Assembly: GCF_030577135.1 (NCBI RefSeq)
Contig: NZ_JAUIRR010000003.1
Span: forward strand, 369,822-433,821
Source: Sulfurimonas sp. hsl 1-7
GTDB lineage: Bacteria > Campylobacterota > Campylobacteria > Campylobacterales > Sulfurimonadaceae
Direction of reading: 5' to 3'
DNA length: 64,000 nt
In this document: piece by piece, positions 55,769 through 64,000 of the stretch
Numbering within the stretch: position 1 is the stretch's first letter
How the letters are laid out: every line of letters begins with the position of its first letter
Position numbers and translations under genes: made by a program
The notes under the pieces: model-generated
Databases searched by the model: none
Told to the model about the DNA's origin: nothing
The model's input: only the letters and a program-made list of their open reading frames with translations

Positions 55769-57104
55769 TTAACGCTTTTTGAAAGAATGTTACAAGTTCA
55801 TCCATTCGTTTCTCCATCAATTTTGCGTCACTTGCTTCTAATAATACACGTAGTTTATTTTCCGTTCCGCTGTATCTAATAAGATGACGGATATTTTCAC
55901 CCTCTAAATCTTTTAACAGCTTTTCTAAACCCTCGATCTGCTCTAAAGGTCTCTTCTCTTTAACATTTAAATTAACGAGTTTTTGCGGATGAAGCTCAAA
56001 CGGGCGTAATATTTCCGATGCTTTTTTCCCTTTTGAGAGAATAAGTGCAAGTACTTGGAGTGCCGAGACAAGGCCATCTCCTGTTTTGGCAAAGTCATTC
56101 ATGATCACGTGACCACTCTGCTCCCCACCAAAGTTAATACCCTCTTTTTTCATAATCTCCAAAACATTTTTATCACCGACGTTTGAGCGTAATAGTTTAA
56201 GACCATGCTCTTGCATAAAATCGTCCAAGGCACCGTTACTCATAACAGTAGCAACAATACCCCCACCTTTTAAACACGATTTTTCATTTAAAAAGAGTCC
56301 TAATGCACCTAGCAGTTGATCACCGTCAACCGTTTCTCCCTCTTCATCAACTATTACAAGTCTGTCTGCATCGCCGTCTAAAGCTATCCCCAGATCAGCT
56401 CTGTATTTGATCACATTGTATTTTAGATCTTTTGTATGTAAAGCTCCACAATCTTCATTAATGTTATAGCCGTTAGGCTCATTATGTAGAACTACAACTT
56501 CAGCACCAAGCTCTTCAAGTACTGTAGGCCCTACTTTATATGCTGCACCGTTAGCAGTGTCAAGAACTATTCTCATCCCTTGAAGTGTCAACTCTACAGG
56601 AAAAGAGTTTTTAAGTTGAACAATATAACGCCCAACTACATCATCTATTCTTTTTGCTTTTCCGATCTCTTTTCCTGTAACTTGAGCCTCTTTTATCTTT
56701 TCATCGTTAAAATATATATCTTCTATCTTTTTTTCTACTTCTTCAGGAAATTTATCTCCACGGGCATCAAAAAACTTAATACCGTTATCTTCAAATGAAT
56801 TATGGGAAGCCGAGATCATAATTCCGGCATCACAGCGCATATTTTCCGTAATGAATGCAATAGCAGGTGTCGGCATAGGACCGATTTGAATAACATCGTA
56901 TCCGATAGCTGTCAATCCGCATACGATCGCATTTTCGATCATATATCCGCTTTTACGTGTATCTTTACCAACCAAGATCTTATTTGTAACCGATTTCTCT
57001 TTTAAGTAAATACCTGCTGCCATAGCAACACGCATTGCCACTTCGGCACTTAAAAACCCGCCGGCTTCGCCACGTACACCATCTGTTCCAAATAATTTCA
57101 TCAT
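55761..57104 (-). CDS. glmM: Phosphoglucosamine mutase
   Basis: Converts glucosamine-6-phosphate to glucosamine-1-phosphate for peptidoglycan and lipopolysaccharide precursors. The phosphoserine loop is [17 protein letters not shown] (Ser near residue 100), metal loop DGDADR and substrate loop GGEQSGH, with [11 protein letters not shown] at the C-terminus. 447 residues. The start at 57104 has AGGA upstream and is divergent from rpsT. Confidence 0.97.
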   Translation of the reverse strand: MMKLFGTDGVRGEAGGFLSAEVAMRVAMAAGIYLKEKSVTNKILVGKDTRKSGYMIENAIVCGLTAIGYDVIQIGPMPTPAIAFITENMRCDAGIMISASHNSFEDNGIKFFDARGDKFPEEVEKKIEDIYFNDEKIKEAQVTGKEIGKAKRIDDVVGRYIVQLKNSFPVELTLQGMRIVLDTANGAAYKVGPTVLEELGAEVVVLHNEPNGYNINEDCGALHTKDLKYNVIKYRADLGIALDGDADRLVIVDEEGETVDGDQLLGALGLFLNEKSCLKGGGIVATVMSNGALDDFMQEHGLKLLRSNVGDKNVLEIMKKEGINFGGEQSGHVIMNDFAKTGDGLVSALQVLALILSKGKKASEILRPFELHPQKLVNLNVKEKRPLEQIEGLEKLLKDLEGENIRHLIRYSGTENKLRVLLEASDAKLMEKRMDELVTFFQKALNG

Positions 57105-57301
57105 CTATAATCCTAGTTCTAATTACTTTTTTACCATTATATCTGTTAGTTTGTTAGATTTCAAAGTTTAAAAAAACTGTTTTTTTTCAATTTTAAAATC
57201 GCTATTTTTGGTAAAGTAAGATATTTTAACACCACTTAACTTAATTTTAATTATTTTTAAGGTAAAATTTCGCACTTAAATTCCCAAGAAGGATAAAACA
57301 A

Positions 57302-57562
57302 ATGGCAAATCACAAGTCATCAGTTAAGAGAATTCGCCAAACTATCGTTCGTGCTGAACGTAATCGTTTTTACAGAACTCGTCTTAAAAATATCGTTAAA
57401 GATGTTCGTGCTGCAATTGATGCAGGGAACAAAGAAGAAGCTGCTACTGCATTAAAAGTAGCTAACCAACAAATTCATAAATTTGTGAGCAAAGGTATTC
57501 TTAAAAAAGAAACTGCTGCTAGAAAAGTAAGCCGTCTACACAAAGCTGTAAACGCTCTGTAA
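57302..57562 (+). CDS. rpsT: 30S ribosomal protein S20
   Basis: Basic 86-residue protein beginning [20 protein letters not shown] and ending HKAVNAL, a typical S20. AAGGAT precedes the ATG. It is followed 12 bp later by prfA, and the pair is a common epsilonproteobacterial arrangement. The 197-bp gap before it is AT-rich and should hold its promoter. Confidence 0.97.
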   Translation: MANHKSSVKRIRQTIVRAERNRFYRTRLKNIVKDVRAAIDAGNKEEAATALKVANQQIHKFVSKGILKKETAARKVSRLHKAVNAL

Positions 57563-57574
57563 GGCTAACTCCAT

Positions 57575-58642
57575 ATGTTAGCAGATAAACTTACTCCGTT
57601 TATCAATCGCTATAATGAACTTAGCAACCTGCTAAGTTCACCTGATATCACTTCTGACATCAAAAAGATGACAGAACTTTCAAAAGAGCAATCTTCACTT
57701 TCACCAATCGTTGAAAAAGCAAAAGAGTATCAAGCACTTGTTCAAGAGATCGCAGATTCTAAAGAGATGTTAGCTGATCCAGAAATGGCTGAAATGGCAA
57801 AAGAGGAACTTCGTGAATTAGAACCTCAAGTACCTGTTTTAGAAGATGAGATCAAAATGCTTATGCTTCCTAAAGATCCAAATGATGATAGAAATATTAT
57901 TATAGAACTACGAGCCGGTGCCGGTGGAGATGAAGCTGCTATCTTTGTTGGAGATATGTTTGATGCATATACTCGTTACGCTGAACTTAAAGGTTGGAAG
58001 ATCGAGATTATGAACACATCTGCTTCTGAAGCGGGTGGATACAAAGAGGTAGTTGCACTTATTAAAGGTGAACAGGTTTATAGTAGATTGAAGTATGAAG
58101 GTGGAACACACCGTGTTCAACGTGTTCCGGCAACAGAATCACAGGGTCGTGTACATACATCGGCAATTACAGTAGCAATTATGCCTGAAGTTGATGATGT
58201 TGAGATTCAGATCAATGAAAACGATCTAAAAATCGATGTTATGCGCTCAAGTGGTTGTGGTGGTCAGTCTGTAAATACAACAGACTCCGCTGTTCGTATC
58301 ACTCACTTACCGAGTGGTATAGTGGTAACCAATCAGGACCAAAAATCTCAGCATAAAAATAAAGAAAAGGCTATGAAAGTACTTAAGTCTAGACTTTATG
58401 AGCTAGAGATGCAGGCACAACAGTCTGAAAATGCGGCTGAACGTGCTGCACAAGTCGGTACTGGAGATAGAAGTGGACGAATTCGTACATACAACTATCC
58501 TCAAAACCGTATAAGTGATCACAGAATCAACTTAACGCTTTACAGATTAAATGAGATTATGGGTGGTGGTCTTTTTGATGAGATTATCGATCCGCTAATC
58601 GCAGATACTCAAGCTAAAATTGTTGAAGCAGCTGGGCTTTAA
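57575..58642 (+). CDS. prfA: Peptide chain release factor 1
   Basis: Terminates translation at UAA and UAG. GGQ is present in [17 protein letters not shown], and the anticodon-like PAT tripeptide in [10 protein letters not shown]. 355 residues. It overlaps no gene; dapF converges 27 bp later. Confidence 0.97.
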   Translation: MLADKLTPFINRYNELSNLLSSPDITSDIKKMTELSKEQSSLSPIVEKAKEYQALVQEIADSKEMLADPEMAEMAKEELRELEPQVPVLEDEIKMLMLPKDPNDDRNIIIELRAGAGGDEAAIFVGDMFDAYTRYAELKGWKIEIMNTSASEAGGYKEVVALIKGEQVYSRLKYEGGTHRVQRVPATESQGRVHTSAITVAIMPEVDDVEIQINENDLKIDVMRSSGCGGQSVNTTDSAVRITHLPSGIVVTNQDQKSQHKNKEKAMKVLKSRLYELEMQAQQSENAAERAAQVGTGDRSGRIRTYNYPQNRISDHRINLTLYRLNEIMGGGLFDEIIDPLIADTQAKIVEAAGL

Positions 58643-58669
58643 GCCTCAGCTCTTCATATTCTCACTACT

Positions 58670-59431
58670 TTAAATTTCCCAATTAGTTTCGAATGTTTTT
58701 TTCACTTTACCTTTAAAAGTGATAGTTTTCCCGTTAAAACCTAAATATAAAGTATCTTTACTTGTAGGGTATACTTCAATATTATTTTGTACTTTTTCTT
58801 CTAAAAAAGCTCTGTAAAAACATGCTGACATACCAGTACCGCAAGCTAAAGTTTCATCTTCAACACCACGCTCGTACGTTCTTACATTCAAGTTACCATC
58901 TTCAGTAATACTACAAATATTTACATTTGCATTATAAATGTATCTAAGCTCTCTAGCTTCTTCAATATCAAACTCTTCTACATCATCTTGCAGGCATACT
59001 AAATGGGGTACACCGGTATTGATAAGCCACCAAAGTTTTCCATTGTACTCTATTGCTTGATCAATAATTTCAGGGGGTGTTAATTCACTTAAAACCATCC
59101 CAGATTTTTCACTATTGTCACTTACTTCAGCATTGATTACACCTGCACCGGTTAAGAAACTCATTTTTTGTGGAGCTAAATCATTATTGTAAGCATAGTG
59201 TGCACATGCACGACTTCCATTACCGCACATATCAGCATGGCTTCCGTCAGAATTATAAAACTCCCATTCAAAATCATACTGTTCATGAGGTACTACTACG
59301 ATCAAACCGTCAGCACCTATTCCGTCTTGACGATGGCATAACTCTTTCGCCAACTCATTTCGCTCTTTTTTAGAATCATCGTGAAAGATTACAAAATCGT
59401 TTCCATTTGCACTATATTTAGCTATACGCAT
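58670..59431 (-). CDS. dapF: Diaminopimelate epimerase
   Basis: Makes meso-diaminopimelate for peptidoglycan and lysine. The two catalytic cysteines are in MCGNGSRACAHYA (proton side) and ACGTGMSAC. 253 residues. It follows coaE by 11 bp on the minus strand. Confidence 0.95.
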   Translation of the reverse strand: MRIAKYSANGNDFVIFHDDSKKERNELAKELCHRQDGIGADGLIVVVPHEQYDFEWEFYNSDGSHADMCGNGSRACAHYAYNNDLAPQKMSFLTGAGVINAEVSDNSEKSGMVLSELTPPEIIDQAIEYNGKLWWLINTGVPHLVCLQDDVEEFDIEEARELRYIYNANVNICSITEDGNLNVRTYERGVEDETLACGTGMSACFYRAFLEEKVQNNIEVYPTSKDTLYLGFNGKTITFKGKVKKTFETNWEI

Positions 59432-59442
59432 TGATCCCTCTC

Positions 59443-60042
59443 CTATTTATTGTATATCTTTTTAATCTTTTCTACAAAAAGTTCCACTTCATTTTGTAGA
59501 TGTTTGAGATCTTTTGAGTTATCAATCACCCAAGTAGCACGTTTTTTCTTCTCTTCAATCGGAAGTTGAGATGCTATTCTTCTACGTGATTCCTCTTCGC
59601 TAAAACCGTTACGTTTCATAAAACGCTCTAACTGAATATCACTCGGAGTGTATACTACAACACTATCTTTAATGTCATAATTATTATTTTCAAAAAAGAG
59701 GGGGATGTCAATTAGATATGGGAACTCAAAACTATCTTGTTTTTCACTCTGTTTTTCTATTTCAGCTTTGATCTTTGGATGTAAAAACTCTTCAAGCTTT
59801 TTTTTAGCCTCAGGAGTTGCAAATATATAAGCACCAAGTTTTGCTCGGTCTACTTTATTTACACCTTTGATATACTCTTCACCAAAAGTCTCTTTAACCC
59901 ACTCAGATGATGCGTCAAGTATCTTATGAGAAATAGTATCGGCATCTATCACTCTCATACCATTTAATGCTAGTAGAGATGCTACAGTACTCTTTCCGGT
60001 AGCGATCCCTCCAGTTAAAGCGATGGCATACTCAAATGCCAT
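59443..60042 (-). CDS. coaE: Dephospho-CoA kinase
   Basis: Last step of CoA synthesis. P-loop GGIATGKSTVASLL, then DADTISHKIL and the ATWVIDNSKDL segment of the family. 199 residues. Its start overlaps the stop of the SpeE-like gene by one base. Confidence 0.95.
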   Translation of the reverse strand: MAFEYAIALTGGIATGKSTVASLLALNGMRVIDADTISHKILDASSEWVKETFGEEYIKGVNKVDRAKLGAYIFATPEAKKKLEEFLHPKIKAEIEKQSEKQDSFEFPYLIDIPLFFENNNYDIKDSVVVYTPSDIQLERFMKRNGFSEEESRRRIASQLPIEEKKKRATWVIDNSKDLKHLQNEVELFVEKIKKIYNK

Positions 60043-60593
60043 TAGTTTTTGATAATCCCTAAGTATTCTTTACGGATGTAGTTCCCCATTGCAAATGCAG
60101 CAGGATGTACATCAGAATTATAAAAGTCTAAATTGTCTAACATATCTGCACGGTGTAAAATAATATCTGCAGTTGGATGGTATGCTTTTGAAGCTAAAAG
60201 TGCAGTTTCACATATTCCAAGGTTATATGGCATAATAATCTTTGCATATTTCCCTAAGATCTCCATCATCTGTTTATTTGCATCTACATCATCTAAAGAC
60301 GGGTGTTTGCTTACAAGTAAACCTTCTTCGTTTAAAACGCGGTTATAGTGTGCTAATACTGCAGCATCACTCTCAAGCTCAGAAATCACAACATCGTATG
60401 CATTATCTGCAGCATCTCTTAAAAGATTGATATTTGTAGAGATCACATCACAGTCGATCCCCTCATGTTTCTCGATCTCACCAACCATACCGCTTGCATT
60501 ATCACTGATAATTAAAACTTTTTTTGGCTCTTTGTGCGTACACAGTGGTACATGTACCATCATTTCATTATAGATAAATTCTTTCATACTCAT
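60042..60593 (-). CDS. Spermidine-synthase-like protein
   Basis: A methyltransferase/aminopropyltransferase fold without a full SpeE length (183 residues; typical SpeE is about 260-280). VLIISDNASGMVGEIEKH is the nucleotide-binding strand, and YDVVISELESDAAVLAHYNRVLNEEGLLV is the SpeE-like core. The usual SpeE GGG(D/E)G and catalytic Asp region is changed (ISDNASG). In this phylum short SpeE-like proteins are seen next to coaE; whether it still makes spermidine is open. Confidence 0.7.
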   Translation of the reverse strand: MSMKEFIYNEMMVHVPLCTHKEPKKVLIISDNASGMVGEIEKHEGIDCDVISTNINLLRDAADNAYDVVISELESDAAVLAHYNRVLNEEGLLVSKHPSLDDVDANKQMMEILGKYAKIIMPYNLGICETALLASKAYHPTADIILHRADMLDNLDFYNSDVHPAAFAMGNYIRKEYLGIIKN

Positions 60594-60612
60594 TATTCCT
60601 TTTTACATATAA

Positions 60613-60688
60613 ACTTATAAACTAATGATAAATAAGGGGCTCAGAACGAAGTGAGGATTCACCCCCGTTTTATTATTAGTTTATAAGT
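60613..60688. repeat. Long inverted repeat upstream of the SpeE-like gene
   Basis: Arms 60613-60639 and 60662-60688 share ACTTATAAACTAAT, then ATAAA, then a GGGG, with a few mismatches; loop about 22 bases. The stem of about 27 bp is too long for an ordinary terminator and has no T-run. It may be a small RNA, a repeat-type element or a bidirectional structure between the divergent genes. Confidence 0.55.
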
Positions 60689-60777
60689 CCTTTAAACCCA
60701 CCGCGATTTTATCTACTTTTGGATTAATTTTACTTAATATTGATATAATTACAAAATATTTAAGCTAAAGGTATAAA

Positions 60778-60975
60778 ATGGACTTAAACAAAATTAGAAA
60801 ATTTTGCAGAGTGTTTCGCATAGTTGTTGGACTAGCTCTAATTATTACAGGTGTTATTCTAGATAATGCATGGTTCTATTTAGGTGTACTTCCTCTTCTT
60901 GCAGGACTTACAAATTTCTGTCCCCTTTGTATCATTTCAAAAAAATGTGATTTACCACAAGAGAAGCAGGAATAA
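60778..60975 (+). CDS. DUF2892 small membrane protein
   Basis: 65 residues with two hydrophobic spans (about 12-30 and 32-50) and the YgaP-type DUF2892 pattern (RIVVGLALIITG, LGVLPLLAGLTNFCPLCIISKKC). A cysteine pair CPLC and a third cysteine at the end may be functional. It stands 2 bp before purM and may share its promoter. Confidence 0.75.
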   Translation: MDLNKIRKFCRVFRIVVGLALIITGVILDNAWFYLGVLPLLAGLTNFCPLCIISKKCDLPQEKQE

Positions 60976-60977
60976 TT

Positions 60978-61976
60978 ATGAGCCAAATTTCTTATAAAGA
61001 CGCAGGTGTAGATATAGATGCTGGAAACAGCTTTGTTGAAAATATTAAACCATTAGTAAAAGCTACTAAAGTTGATGGTGTAATTGGTGGCATTGGTTCA
61101 TTTGCCGGTGCATTTGAACTGCCTAAAGGGTTTAATGAGCCTGTAATGCTTGCAGCAACTGATGGTGTAGGTACAAAACTAAAGTTAGCAATCGATAGTG
61201 GCATTCACAATACTGTAGGTATTGACTTAGTTGCTATGTGTGTAAACGATCTTATTTGTAACTTCGGTACACCGTCATTTTTCTTAGACTACTATGCGAC
61301 AGGTAAACTTGATGTAGAAATAGCTACAAATGTTGTTGCTGGTATTGCTGAGGGTTGTAAACAGAGTGAATGTGCTTTGATCGGCGGTGAAACTGCTGAG
61401 ATGCCTGGTATGTATTCTGAAGATGATTATGACTTAGCTGGTTTCGCCGTTGGTGTAGCTGAGAAATCTGAAATGGATAGAGTAAGTCTTGTAAAAGCTG
61501 GACATAAACTGATCGCATTACCATCATCTGGTTTACATTCAAATGGATTTAGCTTAGCTAGAAAAGTACTATTTGAAAAAATGGGTATGAAGTTTGAAGA
61601 TGACTTCAATGGAAAACCGTTAATTGAAACTCTTTTAACACCGACAAATATCTACGTTAAAACATTTAAAGCTCTTAAAAATGAGATCGTAGCTATGGCT
61701 CACATCACTGGTGGTGGAATTGTCGAAAACCTTCCACGTGTACTTCCTGAGAATTTAATGGCAGAAGTACAAGAAAATGCTGTTAAAGTATTGCCAATCT
61801 TTGAACTTATGTCTGAACACGTTGCACGTGACGAGATGTTTAGAGCATTCAATATGGGTGTTGGTATGATACTTGTTGTTGAAGAATCTAACGTTGAAAA
61901 AGTTCTTGCTACTGCTGAAGGTTCTTACCTTGTAGGTGAGATCAAAGAGGGTCCAAGAGAAGCTAAACTCGTATAA
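60978..61976 (+). CDS. purM: Phosphoribosylaminoimidazole synthetase (AIR synthetase)
   Basis: Fifth purine step, FGAM to AIR with ATP. Family motifs: GGIGSFAG, ATDGVGTKLKLAIDS, GETAEMPGMY, SGLHSNGFSLARK and ITGGGIVENLPRVLPE. 332 residues. A terminator follows. Its start is 2 bp after the DUF2892 gene. Confidence 0.97.
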   Translation: MSQISYKDAGVDIDAGNSFVENIKPLVKATKVDGVIGGIGSFAGAFELPKGFNEPVMLAATDGVGTKLKLAIDSGIHNTVGIDLVAMCVNDLICNFGTPSFFLDYYATGKLDVEIATNVVAGIAEGCKQSECALIGGETAEMPGMYSEDDYDLAGFAVGVAEKSEMDRVSLVKAGHKLIALPSSGLHSNGFSLARKVLFEKMGMKFEDDFNGKPLIETLLTPTNIYVKTFKALKNEIVAMAHITGGGIVENLPRVLPENLMAEVQENAVKVLPIFELMSEHVARDEMFRAFNMGVGMILVVEESNVEKVLATAEGSYLVGEIKEGPREAKLV

Positions 61977-61980
61977 TTAA

Positions 61981-62008
61981 TAGAAAAACCTTTTAAAAGG
62001 TTTTTCTA
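61981..62008 (+). terminator. Perfect palindromic terminator after purM
   Basis: TAGAAAAACCTTTT meets its exact complement, a 28-bp palindrome, with T-rich right side (GGTTTTTCTAA). It begins 4 bp after the purM stop. Confidence 0.8.
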
Positions 62009-62151
62009 ACTCCCTATTTCCTTTTCCTACTCTAACTATTAATTCCATTACTTTTATCGATCTAAAATATATTTACTATATCTCATCTAAGTTCTTATTA
62101 CTATTTTATTTATTATGATTAATTTTGTTTTCAATTGAAAAGAGAAAAGAG

Positions 62152-62171
62152 TGTCACCCAAAAGGGTGACA
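62152..62171 (-). terminator. Terminator of the FadL-like gene
   Basis: TGTCACCC and GGGTGACA with an AAAA loop; on the minus strand the stem is followed by CTCTTTTCTCTTTTC. It lies 33 bp past the end of the FadL-like gene, as expected for a rho-independent site. Confidence 0.75.
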
Positions 62172-62204
62172 TAAAGAAAGGAGAATTTCTTTTGCTAGCT
62201 TATA

Positions 62205-63427
62205 TTAGAAAGCGAAGTTAACTTGTGCACTTACACCAGTTTGGCTATGTTTAGTCTCGATTGTTCCACCTAAAGTATTAGTAATGTTAGCTGTTTGACT
62301 AACTTCTGGAGCATATGTATATGCTAAATCAACTGATGTAGTTTTACTAAAGTTGTATGTTCCACCAATAGCATAATGAGATTCAACAATTCCTGGGAAT
62401 CCTAATAAGTTCATAATATCTAATGTATCCCCATAATTACCTCCAGCAGCACCTATAGCACCACCTACAGCCATTGGATTTGTTTGGTCACTGATTGGAC
62501 TTTTTGAATAATTATAACCTAATCTTACTGCCCAAGCATCAGTTGCGTATTCATAACCAACTGCAACTACATTTTGATCATCCCATTGAAAGTCTTTATA
62601 ACCTTTAGCATCTGACCATTTAATTTGTTTATAATCTACTGCAATAGTGTGCTCACCCATAGCATATGAAATACCAACACCCATCTCTGCTGGAGTAGAT
62701 AATTTGTCTGATCCATTTGGATTACCAGTGAAATCTTCTATTGCATTGCTAATTTGCCCTTTATATTCCATCTCAATCTCAGATTTATATACAGCACCAA
62801 TTGTTAAACCAGCAACTTCATATGCTAAACCTACGTTATATCCAAATGATAAATCTTGTGCAACACCTTGTGTTGACACATTTACACCCATTGCTGATGC
62901 ATCATACATAATATCTAATGCACCGTATTGTAAAATTGGTGTAACTGCTACGCTAAAGTTATCCATTTTATATGCTAGTGGAACACCGAATTGCATAATT
63001 TGAAGATTTGTAACCATATTAAAGTTAGTTGCTGGAGCTGTAGCATCTCTATAATCAACACCCATACCAGCAGTACCCCAAATACCTATACCTGCATAAA
63101 ATTATCAGTAATTTTAGAAGCAATCGATACTTCAGGAATAACATTCATATCAGCTGCACTATCAGGAGCACCAGCACCACCAATGTTAGTATTAACATCA
63201 GGCATAAATAATGTACCACCAAAAGAAACCTCAGTATTTTTTACAGAAGTGATTAAAGCAGGATTTGTTAATGCAGATTCTGCACCATGAGTCATACCAA
63301 TACCAGTACCAGCCATACCACGCGATTTTGCACCCATTCCAATTAAAGTAGAACCATTTGTTGCGAATGCAGATGTTGCACCTAAAGCTAAAGCAGCTAC
63401 TACTGCTAATTTGATTGTTTTTTTCAT
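62205..63427 (-). pseudogene. FadL/OmpP1-like outer-membrane protein with a one-base frameshift
   Basis: A signal peptide (MKKTIKLAVVAALALGATSA) leads NGSTLIGMGAKSRGMAGTGIG and SALTNPA, the FadL/OmpP1 N-terminal hatch pattern; the remaining barrel ends QVNFAF. The frame breaks after ITDNF at 63098-63101, in a run of four A (plus strand), and reopens so that inserting one T on the minus strand gives FYAGIGIWGTAGMG, restoring about 407 residues. A sequencing homopolymer error or a real frameshift would look the same. Hydrophobic-compound uptake is the family role. Confidence 0.8.
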
Positions 63428-63455
63428 TTTCTCCCCTTAAGAGCTTTTAAATATT

Positions 63456-63473
63456 GAAACAAAGATTTGTTTC
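63456..63473. promoter_or_regulatory. Perfect palindrome upstream of the FadL-like gene
   Basis: GAAACAAA, GA, TTTGTTTC: an 18-bp dyad about 30 bp ahead of the start. A candidate operator; no regulator can be named. Confidence 0.4.
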
Positions 63474-63913
63474 GATTGCAGTCATTATATGTGATAAAAT
63501 TTTAACTAAACCTTAATGGAAAGATTCATATTATTATAAAAAATTATATTTATCCTCTAAGTTCATACCTAATATTTGAAATAGTGTATATTTTTATAAT
63601 GATATATTATTATTAGTACTAAAAAAGGGTAGATATTAAACAATTTAATAGAATTTATCAAAAAAATAAAAAAGTTACTTATAATATATATTTGTGATAA
63701 TTTTTTAATAATGTGCATTTTTGTAACATTATTATCACAAAAAACATATATATGTAGTAATATTCAAATCAAATCTAATAAAAAAAATCAAAAATGTAAG
63801 TAGATGTAATAAAAAAGAAGAAGTAAAATAAGTTTGATAATAAATTGTATAATGATAGTGATAGTAAATTAAATGATTGAATGATAAAAAGAAGGTTGAA
63901 TAATTTGATCGAA
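63474..63913. other. AT-rich intergenic region
   Basis: About 440 bp between the FadL-like gene and the 5S rRNA. No open frame of note and no clear terminator. It is rich in runs of A or T and must hold the FadL promoter and the 3' flank of the rRNA operon. Confidence 0.4.
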
Positions 63914-64000
63914 CTAGGCAGCGACCTACATTCCCACACCCGTGGGGTGCAGTATTATCAGCGATGAGAGGCTTAGCTTCTGGGTTCGGAATGGGACCAG
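63914..64000 (-). rRNA. rrf: 5S ribosomal RNA, 3' part, cut by window end
   Basis: Read on the minus strand the sequence carries the conserved CCCATTCCGAACCCAGAAG stretch and ends TAGGTCGCTGCCTAG, the 3' end of 5S rRNA. The 5' 30 or so bases and the rest of the rRNA operon lie right of the window. Confidence 0.92.

Overview
The window looks like chromosome of a sulfur-oxidising Campylobacterota (Epsilonproteobacteria), most likely Sulfurimonas or a close relative. The grounds are an AT-rich sequence, a soxCDYZ sulfane-dehydrogenase cluster, a NifS-type cysteine desulfurase, CcoG for cbb3 oxidase assembly, a LapB-like TPR protein, GTG and TTG starts, and typical epsilonproteobacterial housekeeping genes. 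This is inference from protein character; no database was searched.

Layout. 1-7.2 kb: partial nifS (minus strand) behind a Fur-box-like palindrome, then leuC, an OmpA-family protein, molybdenum-cofactor genes (mobA, moaC), a DUF493 protein, a coiled-coil protein, a DUF2231 membrane protein and a small ParE-like toxin with a 44-residue partner. 7.5-13.9 kb: soxC, soxD, soxY, soxZ, a SoxW-like thioredoxin, a MOSC protein, a lipoprotein and a DUF4395 membrane protein. The soxY-soxZ junction carries a perfect 184-bp tandem duplication, and soxZ has an in-frame TGA. 13.9-30.5 kb: aroC-rnc-rnhA-lapB-like on the minus strand, a YeiH-type transporter, a 1176-residue DUF748/AsmA-like protein, ccoG, a serine-recombinase-like protein without catalytic residues, an outer-membrane protein plus lipoprotein pair, and metH on the plus strand.

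31.2-50.9 kb: a mobile island of about 18.2 kb splits comM. The 3' part lies at 31191-32498 and the 5' part at 50675-50896. Rejoining them in frame gives about 506 residues, the normal ComM length. The right end carries a Tn554-like recombination module: two tyrosine recombinases and a coiled-coil protein, with ATGA overlaps. The island also carries a CBASS operon (CD-NTase, E2-like protein, two-TM SAVED effector, unknown fourth gene), a secreted EndA/Dns-type DNase, a membrane-anchored CI-like regulator, a HEYGH metalloprotease-like protein, an XRE repressor with a paired operator, and many small unknown genes. Loss of ComM plus a secreted DNase should block natural transformation in two ways. 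CBASS would defend against phage.

51-64 kb: core genes resume with a 2OG-Fe(II) oxygenase, def, a degenerate GGDEF protein, clpP, tig, lspA, glmM, rpsT, prfA, dapF, coaE, a SpeE-like protein, a DUF2892 protein and purM. A FadL-like outer-membrane protein interrupted by a one-base frameshift follows, and the 3' part of a 5S rRNA ends the window.

The soxZ stop, the soxYZ duplication and the FadL frameshift may be real or may be sequencing or assembly errors. Only the reads can decide.
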